In this document: positions 42,037 to 51,150 of the stretch, piece by piece
Numbering within the stretch: position 1 is the stretch's first letter
How the letters are laid out: every line of letters starts with the position of its first letter
NCBI GenBank assembly: GCA_023144035.1
Contig: JAGLGM010000002.1
Span: 1-64,000, forward strand
Direction: 5' to 3'
Source: Candidatus Pacearchaeota archaeon
GTDB taxonomy: Archaea; Nanobdellota; Nanobdellia; Pacearchaeales; GW2011-AR1
Length of the DNA stretch: 64,000 nucleotides
Notes under the pieces: generated by a model
The model's database searches: none
What the model saw: the letters and a program-made list of their open reading frames with translations, nothing else
What the model was told of the DNA's origin: nothing
Program-made: the position numbers and the translations under genes

Positions 42037-43175
42037 TTTAAATTAGTAGCCTCTCCATATATTTTTTCTAGTTTTTTATTTCTTTCTTTAATAGAGAATT
42101 TACCTTCTGAAATTTCATTATATCCTGCCTCTCCCATTTTTCTTCTTAATGAAGAATCTTTTAGAAGAATAACCACTTTCTCTGCTAATTCAGATACATA
42201 TTTTTCATCATAAAAATCTCTTAATTTATCAAAGTATCTTCCAGCAGGATAAAGAGGTTGAAAGTTTTTATCATGCCATTTAAAAGGATGATTTACTATA
42301 AATCCATTTACACAATCTTTTACAATTTCAGGAGCTGAGAAAATATCTCCCGCTACAATAGGTACCTTATAGTTCATTGCATCAAAAAAAGCATTACCCA
42401 ATGATTCTAGATTAGTTGGATAAAGAAAAATATCTGCTTTTTTATAGAGCTCTCTCCAATTAGAAGAAACATATTCTTCAGTATCTGAGAATTCTATATT
42501 CTTTTTCCCTTCATATTTCTTTTTTAGTTTTTCTGGAACAGGTCCTCTCATAATTAACTTAAATTCTATTTTTCCATCTAATTTATCAAAAACTTGAAGC
42601 ACAGTATTACCTCCTTTTTCCCAAAATCTTCTTCCTACCCATAAAATTATTGGAACTTTATTGCTTTGCTTTTCAAAATTTGGAATTGATTTTTTCCCTG
42701 GATAAATAACTTCCATTTTAGATTTTAAATGTCCTAAACCTCCACTTACTAAGGAAAGTTTGGAAGCAATTGTATGAGGCATTAATTTTTTACAATACTT
42801 TGAAGAAAGAGTTTTATTTACTTTAGAAAAATAACCTTTTCTTTTAACATTAGAAACATCCATCCCAAAAATACCTTCTAAATGTTCAACATCCATTACC
42901 CATGGAGTTTTACCTGAGTTCATGAGGTTGTTTGTAGAATGAATTATATCACAACCACGAGGGTCTATTTTTATTACAGGAGGTCTATTTTTAAGAGACA
43001 ATACCCATAATTTTACTTTTAATTTGTGAAGGAGGCTAACTTTTTGAGTAGAAGAAGTTAATATCTTTTCATATTTGTAAATTATGTCTTTTGGAGGATA
43101 ATTAATATAATCATAATATCCTGGATGAGGTCTTTTTCCTAGCCTTAAGAATACTTTTATCTTTTCCATTTTCAT
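42033..43175 (-). CDS. Glycosyltransferase, GT4
   Basis: The 380-residue protein (possible start at the second Met, 43169) has a GT-B layout with ILWVGRRFWEKGGNTVLQVF, FKLIMRGPVPEK and the C-terminal donor site ADIFLYPTNLESLGNAFFDA, in which the usual EX7E pattern is visible. It resembles the 39454 gene in its N-terminal part. It ends overlapping the GT2 start. Confidence 0.86.
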   Translation of the reverse strand: MKMEKIKVFLRLGKRPHPGYYDYINYPPKDIIYKYEKILTSSTQKVSLLHKLKVKLWVLSLKNRPPVIKIDPRGCDIIHSTNNLMNSGKTPWVMDVEHLEGIFGMDVSNVKRKGYFSKVNKTLSSKYCKKLMPHTIASKLSLVSGGLGHLKSKMEVIYPGKKSIPNFEKQSNKVPIILWVGRRFWEKGGNTVLQVFDKLDGKIEFKLIMRGPVPEKLKKKYEGKKNIEFSDTEEYVSSNWRELYKKADIFLYPTNLESLGNAFFDAMNYKVPIVAGDIFSAPEIVKDCVNGFIVNHPFKWHDKNFQPLYPAGRYFDKLRDFYDEKYVSELAEKVVILLKDSSLRRKMGEAGYNEISEGKFSIKERNKKLEKIYGEATNLK

Positions 43176-43199
43176 AAAAATTTTAATTAATAAGGGTTT

Positions 43200-44063
43200 T
43201 TAGTTATTTCTATACGCGTTTGCACTATTTTCAAATTCTTTCAAAGTATAAAGGGTCATAGGATGATTAATTGTGTTACTTAAAGAAATTGTGTTGCCAA
43301 ATTTTCTTCCCAAATTTTTTAATTCCTCTATTTTCCCTAAATTCTTAACTATTTTTGAAGGAATTGTTATAACTTGAGGACTTGCTGAAGCTATTTTATA
43401 AATATCTTCAGGAGATCTTATACTTCCAATTATTAATTCACATTCTGTTTGTTTAGTTTTGTTTGCAACATAAGCTATTTCTTTTAAAGTCATTTCCCAA
43501 GCTGCATCAAAATATTTATCTTTATTTTGTTTTGCAATATCTTTCCAATCTGATTTTTTCAAGACTTCTTCAAGGTTATATCCTGACATTTCTAAAATAT
43601 GTGAATCTAACATACGATTAGCAAACATACTTACATACCCTTTACCATATTTAGTCGCAAGTAATGCTTGATAAGGACTTATACAGGCAGTTATATTTGT
43701 TTTAATATCTTGTTTTTTCAATTCTTCTGCAGCCATTAATCCCCCCATACACATTGGAATTTTGACAATTATATTACTTCCTAAACTTTTTAATTCATAA
43801 GCTTGTTCTAATAAGATATTTTTAATCTTAGAATCTTCTTGTTCTTCAAATTTTTCCATATTTATTCCTCTAAGGTCTGTTTCAAGGCTCACAGGAACAT
43901 GAGGGTATTTATTAACAAGATTTTTACATGCTTCAATAAATCCTTTTGAAAGATCTCCTGTATCTTCCATAATTTTTGGATTTGTGGTGATTCCGTCATC
44001 TACTCCCTTAGAAAAACAATTTTCTATTTCTTCTAAACTTGCTGTATCTGCAAAAAATTTCAT
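43200..44063 (-). CDS. Transaldolase-family protein
   Basis: The 287-residue protein starts MKFFADTASLEEIENC with VDDGITTNPKIM, and has the Schiff-base lysine segment NIIVKIPMCMGG, then NITACISPYQALLA and YVSMFANRM. It is longer than the ~220-residue TalC/fructose-6-phosphate aldolase type, the excess being in the C-terminal half. Transaldolase makes or consumes sedoheptulose 7-phosphate; with GmhA encoded next to it, supplying that precursor is a reasonable inference. Overlaps the gmhA stop. Confidence 0.82.
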   Translation of the reverse strand: MKFFADTASLEEIENCFSKGVDDGITTNPKIMEDTGDLSKGFIEACKNLVNKYPHVPVSLETDLRGINMEKFEEQEDSKIKNILLEQAYELKSLGSNIIVKIPMCMGGLMAAEELKKQDIKTNITACISPYQALLATKYGKGYVSMFANRMLDSHILEMSGYNLEEVLKKSDWKDIAKQNKDKYFDAAWEMTLKEIAYVANKTKQTECELIIGSIRSPEDIYKIASASPQVITIPSKIVKNLGKIEELKNLGRKFGNTISLSNTINHPMTLYTLKEFENSANAYRNN

Positions 44064-44773
44064 TTTTCAACCTTTCCTTGATGTTCTTTAATAACACCTG
44101 TTATTAAATTTTTTATTACAGGGTCTTCACATTTATCTTCTATTTCTTGTAATCTGGTCAATAACGAAAAACCAGTATACTCGTCTATTAATTCCTTAAG
44201 TCTAAATATAACACAATGTTGTAAAACCCCATGAAATCCTTCAACATGAGGTGTAGAATTTTTAGGAACAACAATACAAGAATCTCCAATCTCTTTTATT
44301 TTACCTCCGTTAAATCCTGACAATCCAATTATTTTTGCATTTTTCTTTTTAGCAATTTCCATAGCTTTAATAATATTTCCAGACCATCCACTACCTCCAT
44401 GAACAGAAATTATAAGGATAACATCTCCTTCATCTAAAAGAGTATTTAGTAATCCAGCATATGCATTTTCCCATCCAGAATCATTTATCCAAGCAGTTAA
44501 AGCAGGTTGATTATCATTTAAACAAATTGCTCTAAATCCTTTAACTTCTCTAATTTCCTTTTGACTACTATCATTTACTACTGTTTTTAATAAATCCCCC
44601 ACAAAATGTGAAGCAGTACTAGAACTTCCCCCATTACCCATTGTGATTACTTTTTTCCCTTTTTTCCAAGCTTCAAAAAGAATTTCTATAAAATTATTAA
44701 TTTCGTTTCTATCTATATTTTGTATTATTTCTTTTGTCTCTTCCAAATATTTATCAATAAAATCTTTACTCAT
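44060..44773 (-). CDS. gmhA: Sedoheptulose 7-phosphate isomerase (SIS domain)
   Basis: The 237-residue protein has the SIS-fold signature VITMGNGGSSSTASHFVGDL and the C-terminal VPKNSTPHVEGFHGVLQHCV, as in GmhA. GmhA converts sedoheptulose 7-phosphate to D-glycero-D-manno-heptose 7-phosphate. It is coupled to the HddA-like kinase gene (4-bp overlap), which supports the heptose assignment over a generic SIS sugar isomerase. Confidence 0.85.
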   Translation of the reverse strand: MSKDFIDKYLEETKEIIQNIDRNEINNFIEILFEAWKKGKKVITMGNGGSSSTASHFVGDLLKTVVNDSSQKEIREVKGFRAICLNDNQPALTAWINDSGWENAYAGLLNTLLDEGDVILIISVHGGSGWSGNIIKAMEIAKKKNAKIIGLSGFNGGKIKEIGDSCIVVPKNSTPHVEGFHGVLQHCVIFRLKELIDEYTGFSLLTRLQEIEDKCEDPVIKNLITGVIKEHQGKVEK

Positions 44774-45759
44774 TTTCCCTGATATATTATTTTACAACCT
44801 TCCTTATCAAAACGAAAAGGCAATTCTTTTAGTCCTGCTTTTTTCATAACCTCTCTTAATTTATTTTTATTAGTTTCACAATAAAATAAAATAAATCCTC
44901 CGCCTCCTGCACCAACTAATTTTCCTCCAAGAGCCCCATTTTTAATTCCTAATTCATAAATAGAATCAATTTTATTTGAAGTCATATTTTTAGAAAACTT
45001 TCTTTTAGATTCCCAATGAACATTTAACCATCTCCCTATTTTTTGAGTATTTCCTTTTTCAAGAGCATTTTTTATTTCTTTTCCGACATCTTTTATAAAA
45101 TGCATTTGTTTCATTTTTTCTTCATCAGATTCAAGATCTTCTTTTTGTTCATGAAGAATCTTAGTTGCAGAACGTTTTAATCCTGTACTAAAAAGTAAAA
45201 GGTTATTTTCTAATTCTTCTAAAGTAGTATAAGAGGCATCAATGCTATTGACAAGTACCTTGCCATTTTTCTCTATTTCTAAGTTTAATATATCTCCAAA
45301 AGAGGCCATATATTGATCTTGTTTTCCTATAGGTTCTTTTAAAATATTCATTTCTATATCTGCAGCTTCTTCAGCTAATTTTTTATTAGATATGTCTTCT
45401 TTTTTATATGCATGAAGAGCTTTTAATAAAGCAACTAAAAAAGAGCTAGAGGTTCCTAAACCAGTTCCTGCTGGAACATCAGCTAAAGAAGTTATTTCTA
45501 AAGGATTATTATTAATTTTTAAATATTTTAATGCTGCTTTAACACGGGTATGAATAATATCATCTACTTTTTTTACAGACTCATTTTCAGAATAACGGAT
45601 AAGAAATTTGTCATAGAAATTTCTCTTTTCAAGGATTATATAAATATATTTGTCAATAGCTACAGAAATCATAGATCCTCCAAATCTTGAAGAGTAAAAA
45701 GGTAAATCAGTACCTCCTCCACCAAGAGAGATTCTTAAGGGTGCTCTTACAATAATCAT
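44770..45759 (-). CDS. hddA: D-glycero-alpha-D-manno-heptose 7-phosphate kinase (GHMP family)
   Basis: The 329-residue protein has the GHMP start RAPLRISLGGGGTDLPFYSS, the ATP loop PAGTGLGTSSSFLVALL and the C-terminal KLVGAGGGGFILFYC. This is the HddA type, which phosphorylates heptose 7-phosphate at C1 in the GDP-heptose pathway. Neighbours GmhA and the HddC-GmhB fusion support it. Fucokinase-like or galactokinase-like relatives are the main alternative. Confidence 0.85.
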   Translation of the reverse strand: MIIVRAPLRISLGGGGTDLPFYSSRFGGSMISVAIDKYIYIILEKRNFYDKFLIRYSENESVKKVDDIIHTRVKAALKYLKINNNPLEITSLADVPAGTGLGTSSSFLVALLKALHAYKKEDISNKKLAEEAADIEMNILKEPIGKQDQYMASFGDILNLEIEKNGKVLVNSIDASYTTLEELENNLLLFSTGLKRSATKILHEQKEDLESDEEKMKQMHFIKDVGKEIKNALEKGNTQKIGRWLNVHWESKRKFSKNMTSNKIDSIYELGIKNGALGGKLVGAGGGGFILFYCETNKNKLREVMKKAGLKELPFRFDKEGCKIIYQGK

Positions 45760-45837
45760 AAACTATTTAGAAGAAATATCTTTATAAATATTTTCCTTAT
45801 AAAGCTTGTGCAGAAATCTTTATAAAGAGATAATTTA

Positions 45838-47187
45838 CTACTTTTTCCCTAATTTTCTTATTTCTTCAGCAACCTCTATTAAATTTGGCGAAGTAAAGTC
45901 AGGAAAAATACCTGCTTTATGTTGTAATTCAAGAATATCTAATCTTGGAATGCCTATTCTAAATGTTTTTTTAACATGTGCATTTTGTCCAGTTTGAATA
46001 TCACTTAAACTGTCTCCGACAAAATAAGAATTTTTAACATCAATCTTAAAATCTTTTTTTGCTTTTTCAATTAAGCCTATCTTTGGTTTTCTACAATCAC
46101 ATTCTCCTGTAAGCCTAGGATGATGGGGACAACAATAAATTTCATCTATTTTTAATTCTTTTTTTAGAAATTCATTAATCTCTTTTAATTTATTTTCATT
46201 GACATAGCCAAACGCAACACCTGGTTGATTTGTAATTACAATAATTCTAAAACCCATTTCTTTAAATTTTTGAATGCCTTCTTTAACATTATCAATTATT
46301 TTTACTTGATTGATTGTTGCAGGAGACATAATTTTTCCATCAACTTTATAAATATTTTCATTAATTACTCCATCTCTATCTAAAAAAATAGCTTTATTTT
46401 CATGAAAGTCGAAATTTTCTTGTTTTTTTGTTATTTCTGGTTTTAAATATGGCAAAGAAAATTGTTTTGATTCTAGCTCATTTTTACATAATTCATATTT
46501 TTCTATTTTTCCAATTTCTCTAAAATAATATTCATCTATCATAAATGCATATATCCTTTCTCCAATAGTTAATAAATGTGGGAAAATATCTTTAGCAAAA
46601 TCTGAAAATCCTTTAGGAATATAATTTAAAATTTTTGGACTGCAAACATATAACCCTGAATTTGAAAGATAAAATTCTTTACATAATTCATGAAAAAGTT
46701 CATCAGAGGGTTTTTCTACAAATTTTGTAACTTGCAAATCTGAATTTGTAAACAAAAAACTTGCAGGAGGTTTTGATATTGGTTTTTTTCTTAAAGCAGT
46801 TGTTATAATTCCTCCTTTTGATTTATGATATTTCATAAATTTTGTTAAATCAATATCAGTAATACTGTCTCCATAAATTACAAAAAAATCATCATCTTTT
46901 AATAAATCTTTAAAATTATTTAATGCTCCTGATGTTCCAAGCATCTCTGGTTCGTATGAAAAATAAAGTTTAACACCCCATTTTTCTCCTGTGCCAAAGT
47001 ATTGTTTAATTTTATCAGGAAGGTAGGATGTATTTATTGCTATTTCATTTATTCCATGATTTTTACATAATAAAATAAGATATTCTAATACTGGTTTTTT
47101 CATTATGGGAATCATTGGTTTTGGAAGTGTGTCTGTTAAGGGGCGAAGTCTTTCTCCCCTTCCTGCTGCCAAAATTATTGCTTTCAT
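45838..47187 (-). CDS. Fused heptose-1-phosphate guanylyltransferase (HddC-like) and heptose bisphosphatase (GmhB-like)
   Basis: The 449-residue protein joins a nucleotidyltransferase (residues 1-~240: ILAAGRGERLRPLTDTLPKP, then MLGTSGAL and FVIYGDSI) to a HAD phosphatase (from ~264: FLDRDGVIN with Asp270 and Asp272, then VITNQPG and a zinc site CPHHP...CDCRKP typical of GmhB). GmhB removes the 7-phosphate and HddC activates the product with GTP. The fusion of consecutive steps in one polypeptide supports the pathway. The gene lies 78 bp upstream of hddA. Confidence 0.85.
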   Translation of the reverse strand: MKAIILAAGRGERLRPLTDTLPKPMIPIMKKPVLEYLILLCKNHGINEIAINTSYLPDKIKQYFGTGEKWGVKLYFSYEPEMLGTSGALNNFKDLLKDDDFFVIYGDSITDIDLTKFMKYHKSKGGIITTALRKKPISKPPASFLFTNSDLQVTKFVEKPSDELFHELCKEFYLSNSGLYVCSPKILNYIPKGFSDFAKDIFPHLLTIGERIYAFMIDEYYFREIGKIEKYELCKNELESKQFSLPYLKPEITKKQENFDFHENKAIFLDRDGVINENIYKVDGKIMSPATINQVKIIDNVKEGIQKFKEMGFRIIVITNQPGVAFGYVNENKLKEINEFLKKELKIDEIYCCPHHPRLTGECDCRKPKIGLIEKAKKDFKIDVKNSYFVGDSLSDIQTGQNAHVKKTFRIGIPRLDILELQHKAGIFPDFTSPNLIEVAEEIRKLGKK

Positions 47188-47237
47188 AAAAATTTAATTA
47201 TAATTATATTTATAAAGTATTATATTGAAAAAAGTAT

Positions 47238-48719
47238 ATGAAAAATCTTAAAGGTTTACTTATTTATCCTCCTGCTCAGTTAATGAAACAAGAAAGAGCA
47301 CGACCAGATGGATCTCTTGGTTTAATTTATTTAGCTTCTTCTTTAGAATCAAAAGGAATAGAAACAGATATTTTAGATGCTTCTGTTGGGGTTGCTGAAC
47401 ACAATATACAAAACACTTTTTATAATCCTATCAAACAAGAAAACGGGCTTGTTAGAATTGGAATGGAATTTGAAGATATTGCAAATTATATTAAAAAGAA
47501 AAATTATAATTTTGTAGGAATTAATTCTAATCTTACACCTCAAACAAGAATGGCTTTTGAAACAGCAAAAGCAATTAAACAATTAAACCCAAAAATTCCA
47601 ATTTATGCTGGAGGAGTAAATGCAAGAGCACTAAACAAAAGATTTTTAGAAACAGGACATTTTGATGCGATTTGTTTAACAGAAGGAGAAATTATCTTTC
47701 CAAGAGCAATAATTGAAGGAGTTGAAAATGTTTCTGGTTTTGCATATAAAGATAAAAACGGAAAAATAAAAGTTAATCAAGTAGATGAAACTTGTTTTCC
47801 AGAAAATTTAGATGATTTACCAATACCTGCTTGGGAAAAATTACCCTTAGATAAATATGGGCAAATAGCTTCTCCTCATGGTGTAGATGTTACTGGAAAG
47901 AGTAACCATAGATATGCTCCAATAATGACTTCGAGAGGGTGTGTTTGGCATTGTACCTTTTGTCATATATCCACAGAAAAAGAAAATATTGGAAAATTAA
48001 GAACACATTCAATTGAGAGGGTTTTAGAGGAGATGAATGGATTAAAATCTTTAGGAATAGAAAAACTCTTTTTTGAAGACGACACTCTTTTAACAAGAAA
48101 AAAAAGAGCTAAAGAAATTTTTTCAAAAGCTAGAGAAAAAGAGTTTTTAATAGCAAATGTTAATGGAGTGAATTTAATTGATTTTTATAATAAAAAAGAC
48201 TGGAGTATTGATATAGAGTATTTAGAAATATTAAAACAAGCAGGATATGAACAAATAGTTTTTCCTGCAGAATCTGGATCTCAAAGAATTTTAGATAAAT
48301 ATGCTTCAGGGAAAGTAAAATTAGAAAAAATGGATTTACCTGTTTTAATGAAAACAATGGTAAATATGGGAATCAAAGCTCCAGTAAATATGATTATTGG
48401 ATTTCCAGATGAAACTGAAGAAGAAATACAAAAAACAATAGATTTAGGGAAAAAACTAAAAGAAAATGGAGCACCCTATGTAAGTTTTTTTCTTCCAATT
48501 CCTTTTCCAGGGTCTAAACTTTATGATATTGCAATTAAAGGAAATTATTTAAATAGAGATTTTAATCCAGATATGATGAATTGGAAAAGAGCAATAATGA
48601 CAAATACTTTTGTTCCTCCTAAAAGGCTGGAAGAAATAAGAGATTATGCAAATGAATTAGTTAATGATAAGGATTTTATTAAAAGAGCAGTACAAAATAC
48701 TATTGGATATAAATTATAA
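47238..48719 (+). CDS. Cobalamin-binding radical SAM protein
   Basis: The 493-residue protein has an N-terminal B12-binding-like Rossmann region (residues ~1-170, with YLASSLESKGIETDILDAS) and a radical SAM core with the CxxxCxxC motif in RGCVWHCTFCHIS. SPASM/B12 radical SAM enzymes methylate or rearrange unactivated carbons; in glycan clusters they may methylate a sugar or lipid carrier. The substrate cannot be told. It is divergent from the GmhB fusion gene. Confidence 0.85.
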   Translation: MKNLKGLLIYPPAQLMKQERARPDGSLGLIYLASSLESKGIETDILDASVGVAEHNIQNTFYNPIKQENGLVRIGMEFEDIANYIKKKNYNFVGINSNLTPQTRMAFETAKAIKQLNPKIPIYAGGVNARALNKRFLETGHFDAICLTEGEIIFPRAIIEGVENVSGFAYKDKNGKIKVNQVDETCFPENLDDLPIPAWEKLPLDKYGQIASPHGVDVTGKSNHRYAPIMTSRGCVWHCTFCHISTEKENIGKLRTHSIERVLEEMNGLKSLGIEKLFFEDDTLLTRKKRAKEIFSKAREKEFLIANVNGVNLIDFYNKKDWSIDIEYLEILKQAGYEQIVFPAESGSQRILDKYASGKVKLEKMDLPVLMKTMVNMGIKAPVNMIIGFPDETEEEIQKTIDLGKKLKENGAPYVSFFLPIPFPGSKLYDIAIKGNYLNRDFNPDMMNWKRAIMTNTFVPPKRLEEIRDYANELVNDKDFIKRAVQNTIGYKL

Positions 48720-48771
48720 TCTATTTTACAGCACAAGTAAATATAAAAACACATTTAACATAATCTTTTTT

Positions 48772-49782
48772 ATGAAAAAGAAAAATATTTTTATTACAGG
48801 CGTTGCAGGATTTCTTGGAAGCCAGCTTGCAGAATCACTTATCAAAGAAGGATATAAAGTAAGAGGAAATGATAATCTTATTGGAGGGTATGAAGATAAT
48901 CTTCCTGCAGATTTGGAATTTCATAAAATAGATTGCAATGATTTAGAAAATATGAAAAAAATAACTAAAGGTACAGATATATTATATCATTGCGCGGCCC
49001 ATCCTTATGAGGGTTTGAGTGTATTTTCCCCTTCAATGGTAACTAATTCCGTATTTCAAGCAACTTCAACCACTTTATCTGCATTTACTCAGAATAAGGG
49101 AGAAAGATTTGTTTTTTGTTCTAGTATGGCAAGATATGGTATGAATCAAACACCTTTTACAGAAGATATGGAAACAAGACCTCAAGACCCCTACGCTATT
49201 GCAAAAGTAGCAGCAGAAGATTTAACAAAATTAATGTCTAGAATCCATGGTTTTGAATATTCTATAGCTATTCCCCATAATATTTATGGACCTAATCAAA
49301 AATATGACGATCCTTTTAGAAATGTTGCGGCAATTTTTATAAATAAAATGTTAAGAGGCGAGCAACCTAAAATATATGGAGACGGTAATCAAAGAAGATG
49401 TTTTTCATATATTAAAGATGATGTTCCTTTACTTGCTGATTTAGGATTAAATCCAATTGCGTCTGGAGAAACAATTAACATTGGGCCAGACGACGAATTT
49501 GTTACAATTAATTATTTAGCAAAAACAATTGCAGAGATAATTGGGTTTGATTTGAAGGCAGAATATTTTCCAGAAAGGTTACAAGAAGTACAAGAAGCTA
49601 ATTGTAGTGCAGATAAAGCTAAAAGGCTTTTTGGATTTAGTCCCAAATATACTTTGCAAAAAGGGCTCGAAGAGATGGTTGATTGGGTTCAAGAAAGAGG
49701 GCCTAAAAAATTTGGTTATCATTTACCTGTGGAAATTGTAAACGAGGACACTCCTGAAACTTGGGCAAAAAAAATAATGTGA
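48772..49782 (+). CDS. NAD-dependent sugar epimerase/dehydratase (extended SDR)
   Basis: From MKKKNIFITGVAGFLG the protein is 336 residues. It has the GxxGxxG motif, CAAHPYEGLSVF in place of the usual region, a Ser in FCSSMARYG and catalytic YAIAK (YxxxK), with the downstream IYGPNQKYDDPFRNV segment of the NDP-sugar epimerase/dehydratase family. An upstream alternative start in the previous gene's 3' end is rejected. The substrate is unknown; it is probably part of the same nucleotide-sugar pathway. Confidence 0.82.
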   Translation: MKKKNIFITGVAGFLGSQLAESLIKEGYKVRGNDNLIGGYEDNLPADLEFHKIDCNDLENMKKITKGTDILYHCAAHPYEGLSVFSPSMVTNSVFQATSTTLSAFTQNKGERFVFCSSMARYGMNQTPFTEDMETRPQDPYAIAKVAAEDLTKLMSRIHGFEYSIAIPHNIYGPNQKYDDPFRNVAAIFINKMLRGEQPKIYGDGNQRRCFSYIKDDVPLLADLGLNPIASGETINIGPDDEFVTINYLAKTIAEIIGFDLKAEYFPERLQEVQEANCSADKAKRLFGFSPKYTLQKGLEEMVDWVQERGPKKFGYHLPVEIVNEDTPETWAKKIM

Positions 49783-49827
49783 ATAAAACTCTAATATTTC
49801 ATCTAATTTTTAATTTAAGATGAAAAG

Positions 49828-51150
49828 TTATTTTAATTTAGAAAGAGAAGATTTACTCTCTTTTAATTTTTTTAGACCCTCTCTTTTAATTTCTTCTTCA
49901 GATTTTAAAATAGGCCCTCCCCATTTTCTTTTAATAATCCATTCTCTAAAATCTAGTTCCAATTCTTTAAATTCTTCTTTAGTTAGAGATTCTGTTTCTA
50001 TATTTGCACCACCAGAAAAGGTTTTATCTACTTGATAATAATTATCAAAATCTTTATTTATGTGAGTAATTCCATATTTTTCAGGATGTTTCCAAACATC
50101 TGTTCCTGGATAAGGAACAAAATTACTTATAAAAAATTGATCTGGATTTGTTTCTTCTATAAATCTTTTAGTCTCTTCTATTGTTTCTTTTGTTTCCCCT
50201 GGAAAACCTAAAATAAAAAAAGATCTAGAAGTAATTCCTGCTTCTTTAGCCCATTTAATTACATCTTTATTATCTTGTACTGTAGATTTTTTATTCATTT
50301 TATCAAGTATTTTTTGAGAACCGCTTTCAATACCCCATGCAAGCATGTCACAACCTGCTTCTTTTAATCTAAAAAAATCTTCTTGATTATTTATTCCTGC
50401 TCTTCCAAAAGCTCTAAATCCTATATCTAATGGTTTAAATAAATCTAACATGGCATACAATCTTTTTCTATCTATTGTAAATATATCGTCTTGAAAATTA
50501 TATTTTTTTATACCATATTTTTCTTTCAATCCTTTTATCTCTTCTGCAACTGATTCTGGAGATCTTTTTTTAACTGTTTGATGAGATTTATCTAAACCAC
50601 AAAAAGAACAACTATAAGGACAACCTCTTGAAGTAAGAAGAGTTAGAGAAGTTTCTCCCCCAATAGTTCTTTTATAACTAAAAGGATCAATTAAATGATA
50701 TGCTGGATTAGGATATAAATCTAATTTTTTTTCTAATGCTTTTTGATAATATCTTTTATTATTTGGAAAATCTTTTAATATATCTAAGAATGCCAATTCT
50801 CCTTCGCCAATCACAATTATGTCAAAAAGAGAACTCATTTCTCTTGGAGCTTCTGTAGGGTGAGCACCTCCTACCACAATTTTTGCAGAAGGGTTTTTTT
50901 CTTTACAAATTTTAGCAATATTTTCTGAGATTTTAATAGAAGGGACATAAGTTGTTATCCCATAAACATTTGCTGAACCAATTTGCCAATCTTCTTGAGA
51001 TATGCCTGATAAATCATTAACTTTTACAGAATAACCTTCTTTTTCTAATGTTGATGCAATATATAAGAGACCTAAGGGTGCATCAAGTTTGTCTTCAAGC
51101 CCTTCTGGATGAGGAGGGTGTATTAATTCTATACTTAAATTTTTTATCAT
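49828..51150 (-). CDS. Cobalamin-binding radical SAM protein
   Basis: From MIKNLSIE (51150, ATG overlapping the previous stop) the protein is about 440 residues. An N-terminal B12-binding-like region (LYIASTLEKEGYSVKVNDLS; ...VVGGAHPTEAPREM) is followed by the radical SAM motif RGCPYSCSFCGLD and the GIESGSQKILDKMNK and ILGFPGETKETIEET segments. It is a second enzyme of the same broad class as the 47238 gene, on the opposite strand. Substrate unknown. Confidence 0.85.
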   Translation of the reverse strand: MIKNLSIELIHPPHPEGLEDKLDAPLGLLYIASTLEKEGYSVKVNDLSGISQEDWQIGSANVYGITTYVPSIKISENIAKICKEKNPSAKIVVGGAHPTEAPREMSSLFDIIVIGEGELAFLDILKDFPNNKRYYQKALEKKLDLYPNPAYHLIDPFSYKRTIGGETSLTLLTSRGCPYSCSFCGLDKSHQTVKKRSPESVAEEIKGLKEKYGIKKYNFQDDIFTIDRKRLYAMLDLFKPLDIGFRAFGRAGINNQEDFFRLKEAGCDMLAWGIESGSQKILDKMNKKSTVQDNKDVIKWAKEAGITSRSFFILGFPGETKETIEETKRFIEETNPDQFFISNFVPYPGTDVWKHPEKYGITHINKDFDNYYQVDKTFSGGANIETESLTKEEFKELELDFREWIIKRKWGGPILKSEEEIKREGLKKLKESKSSLSKLK

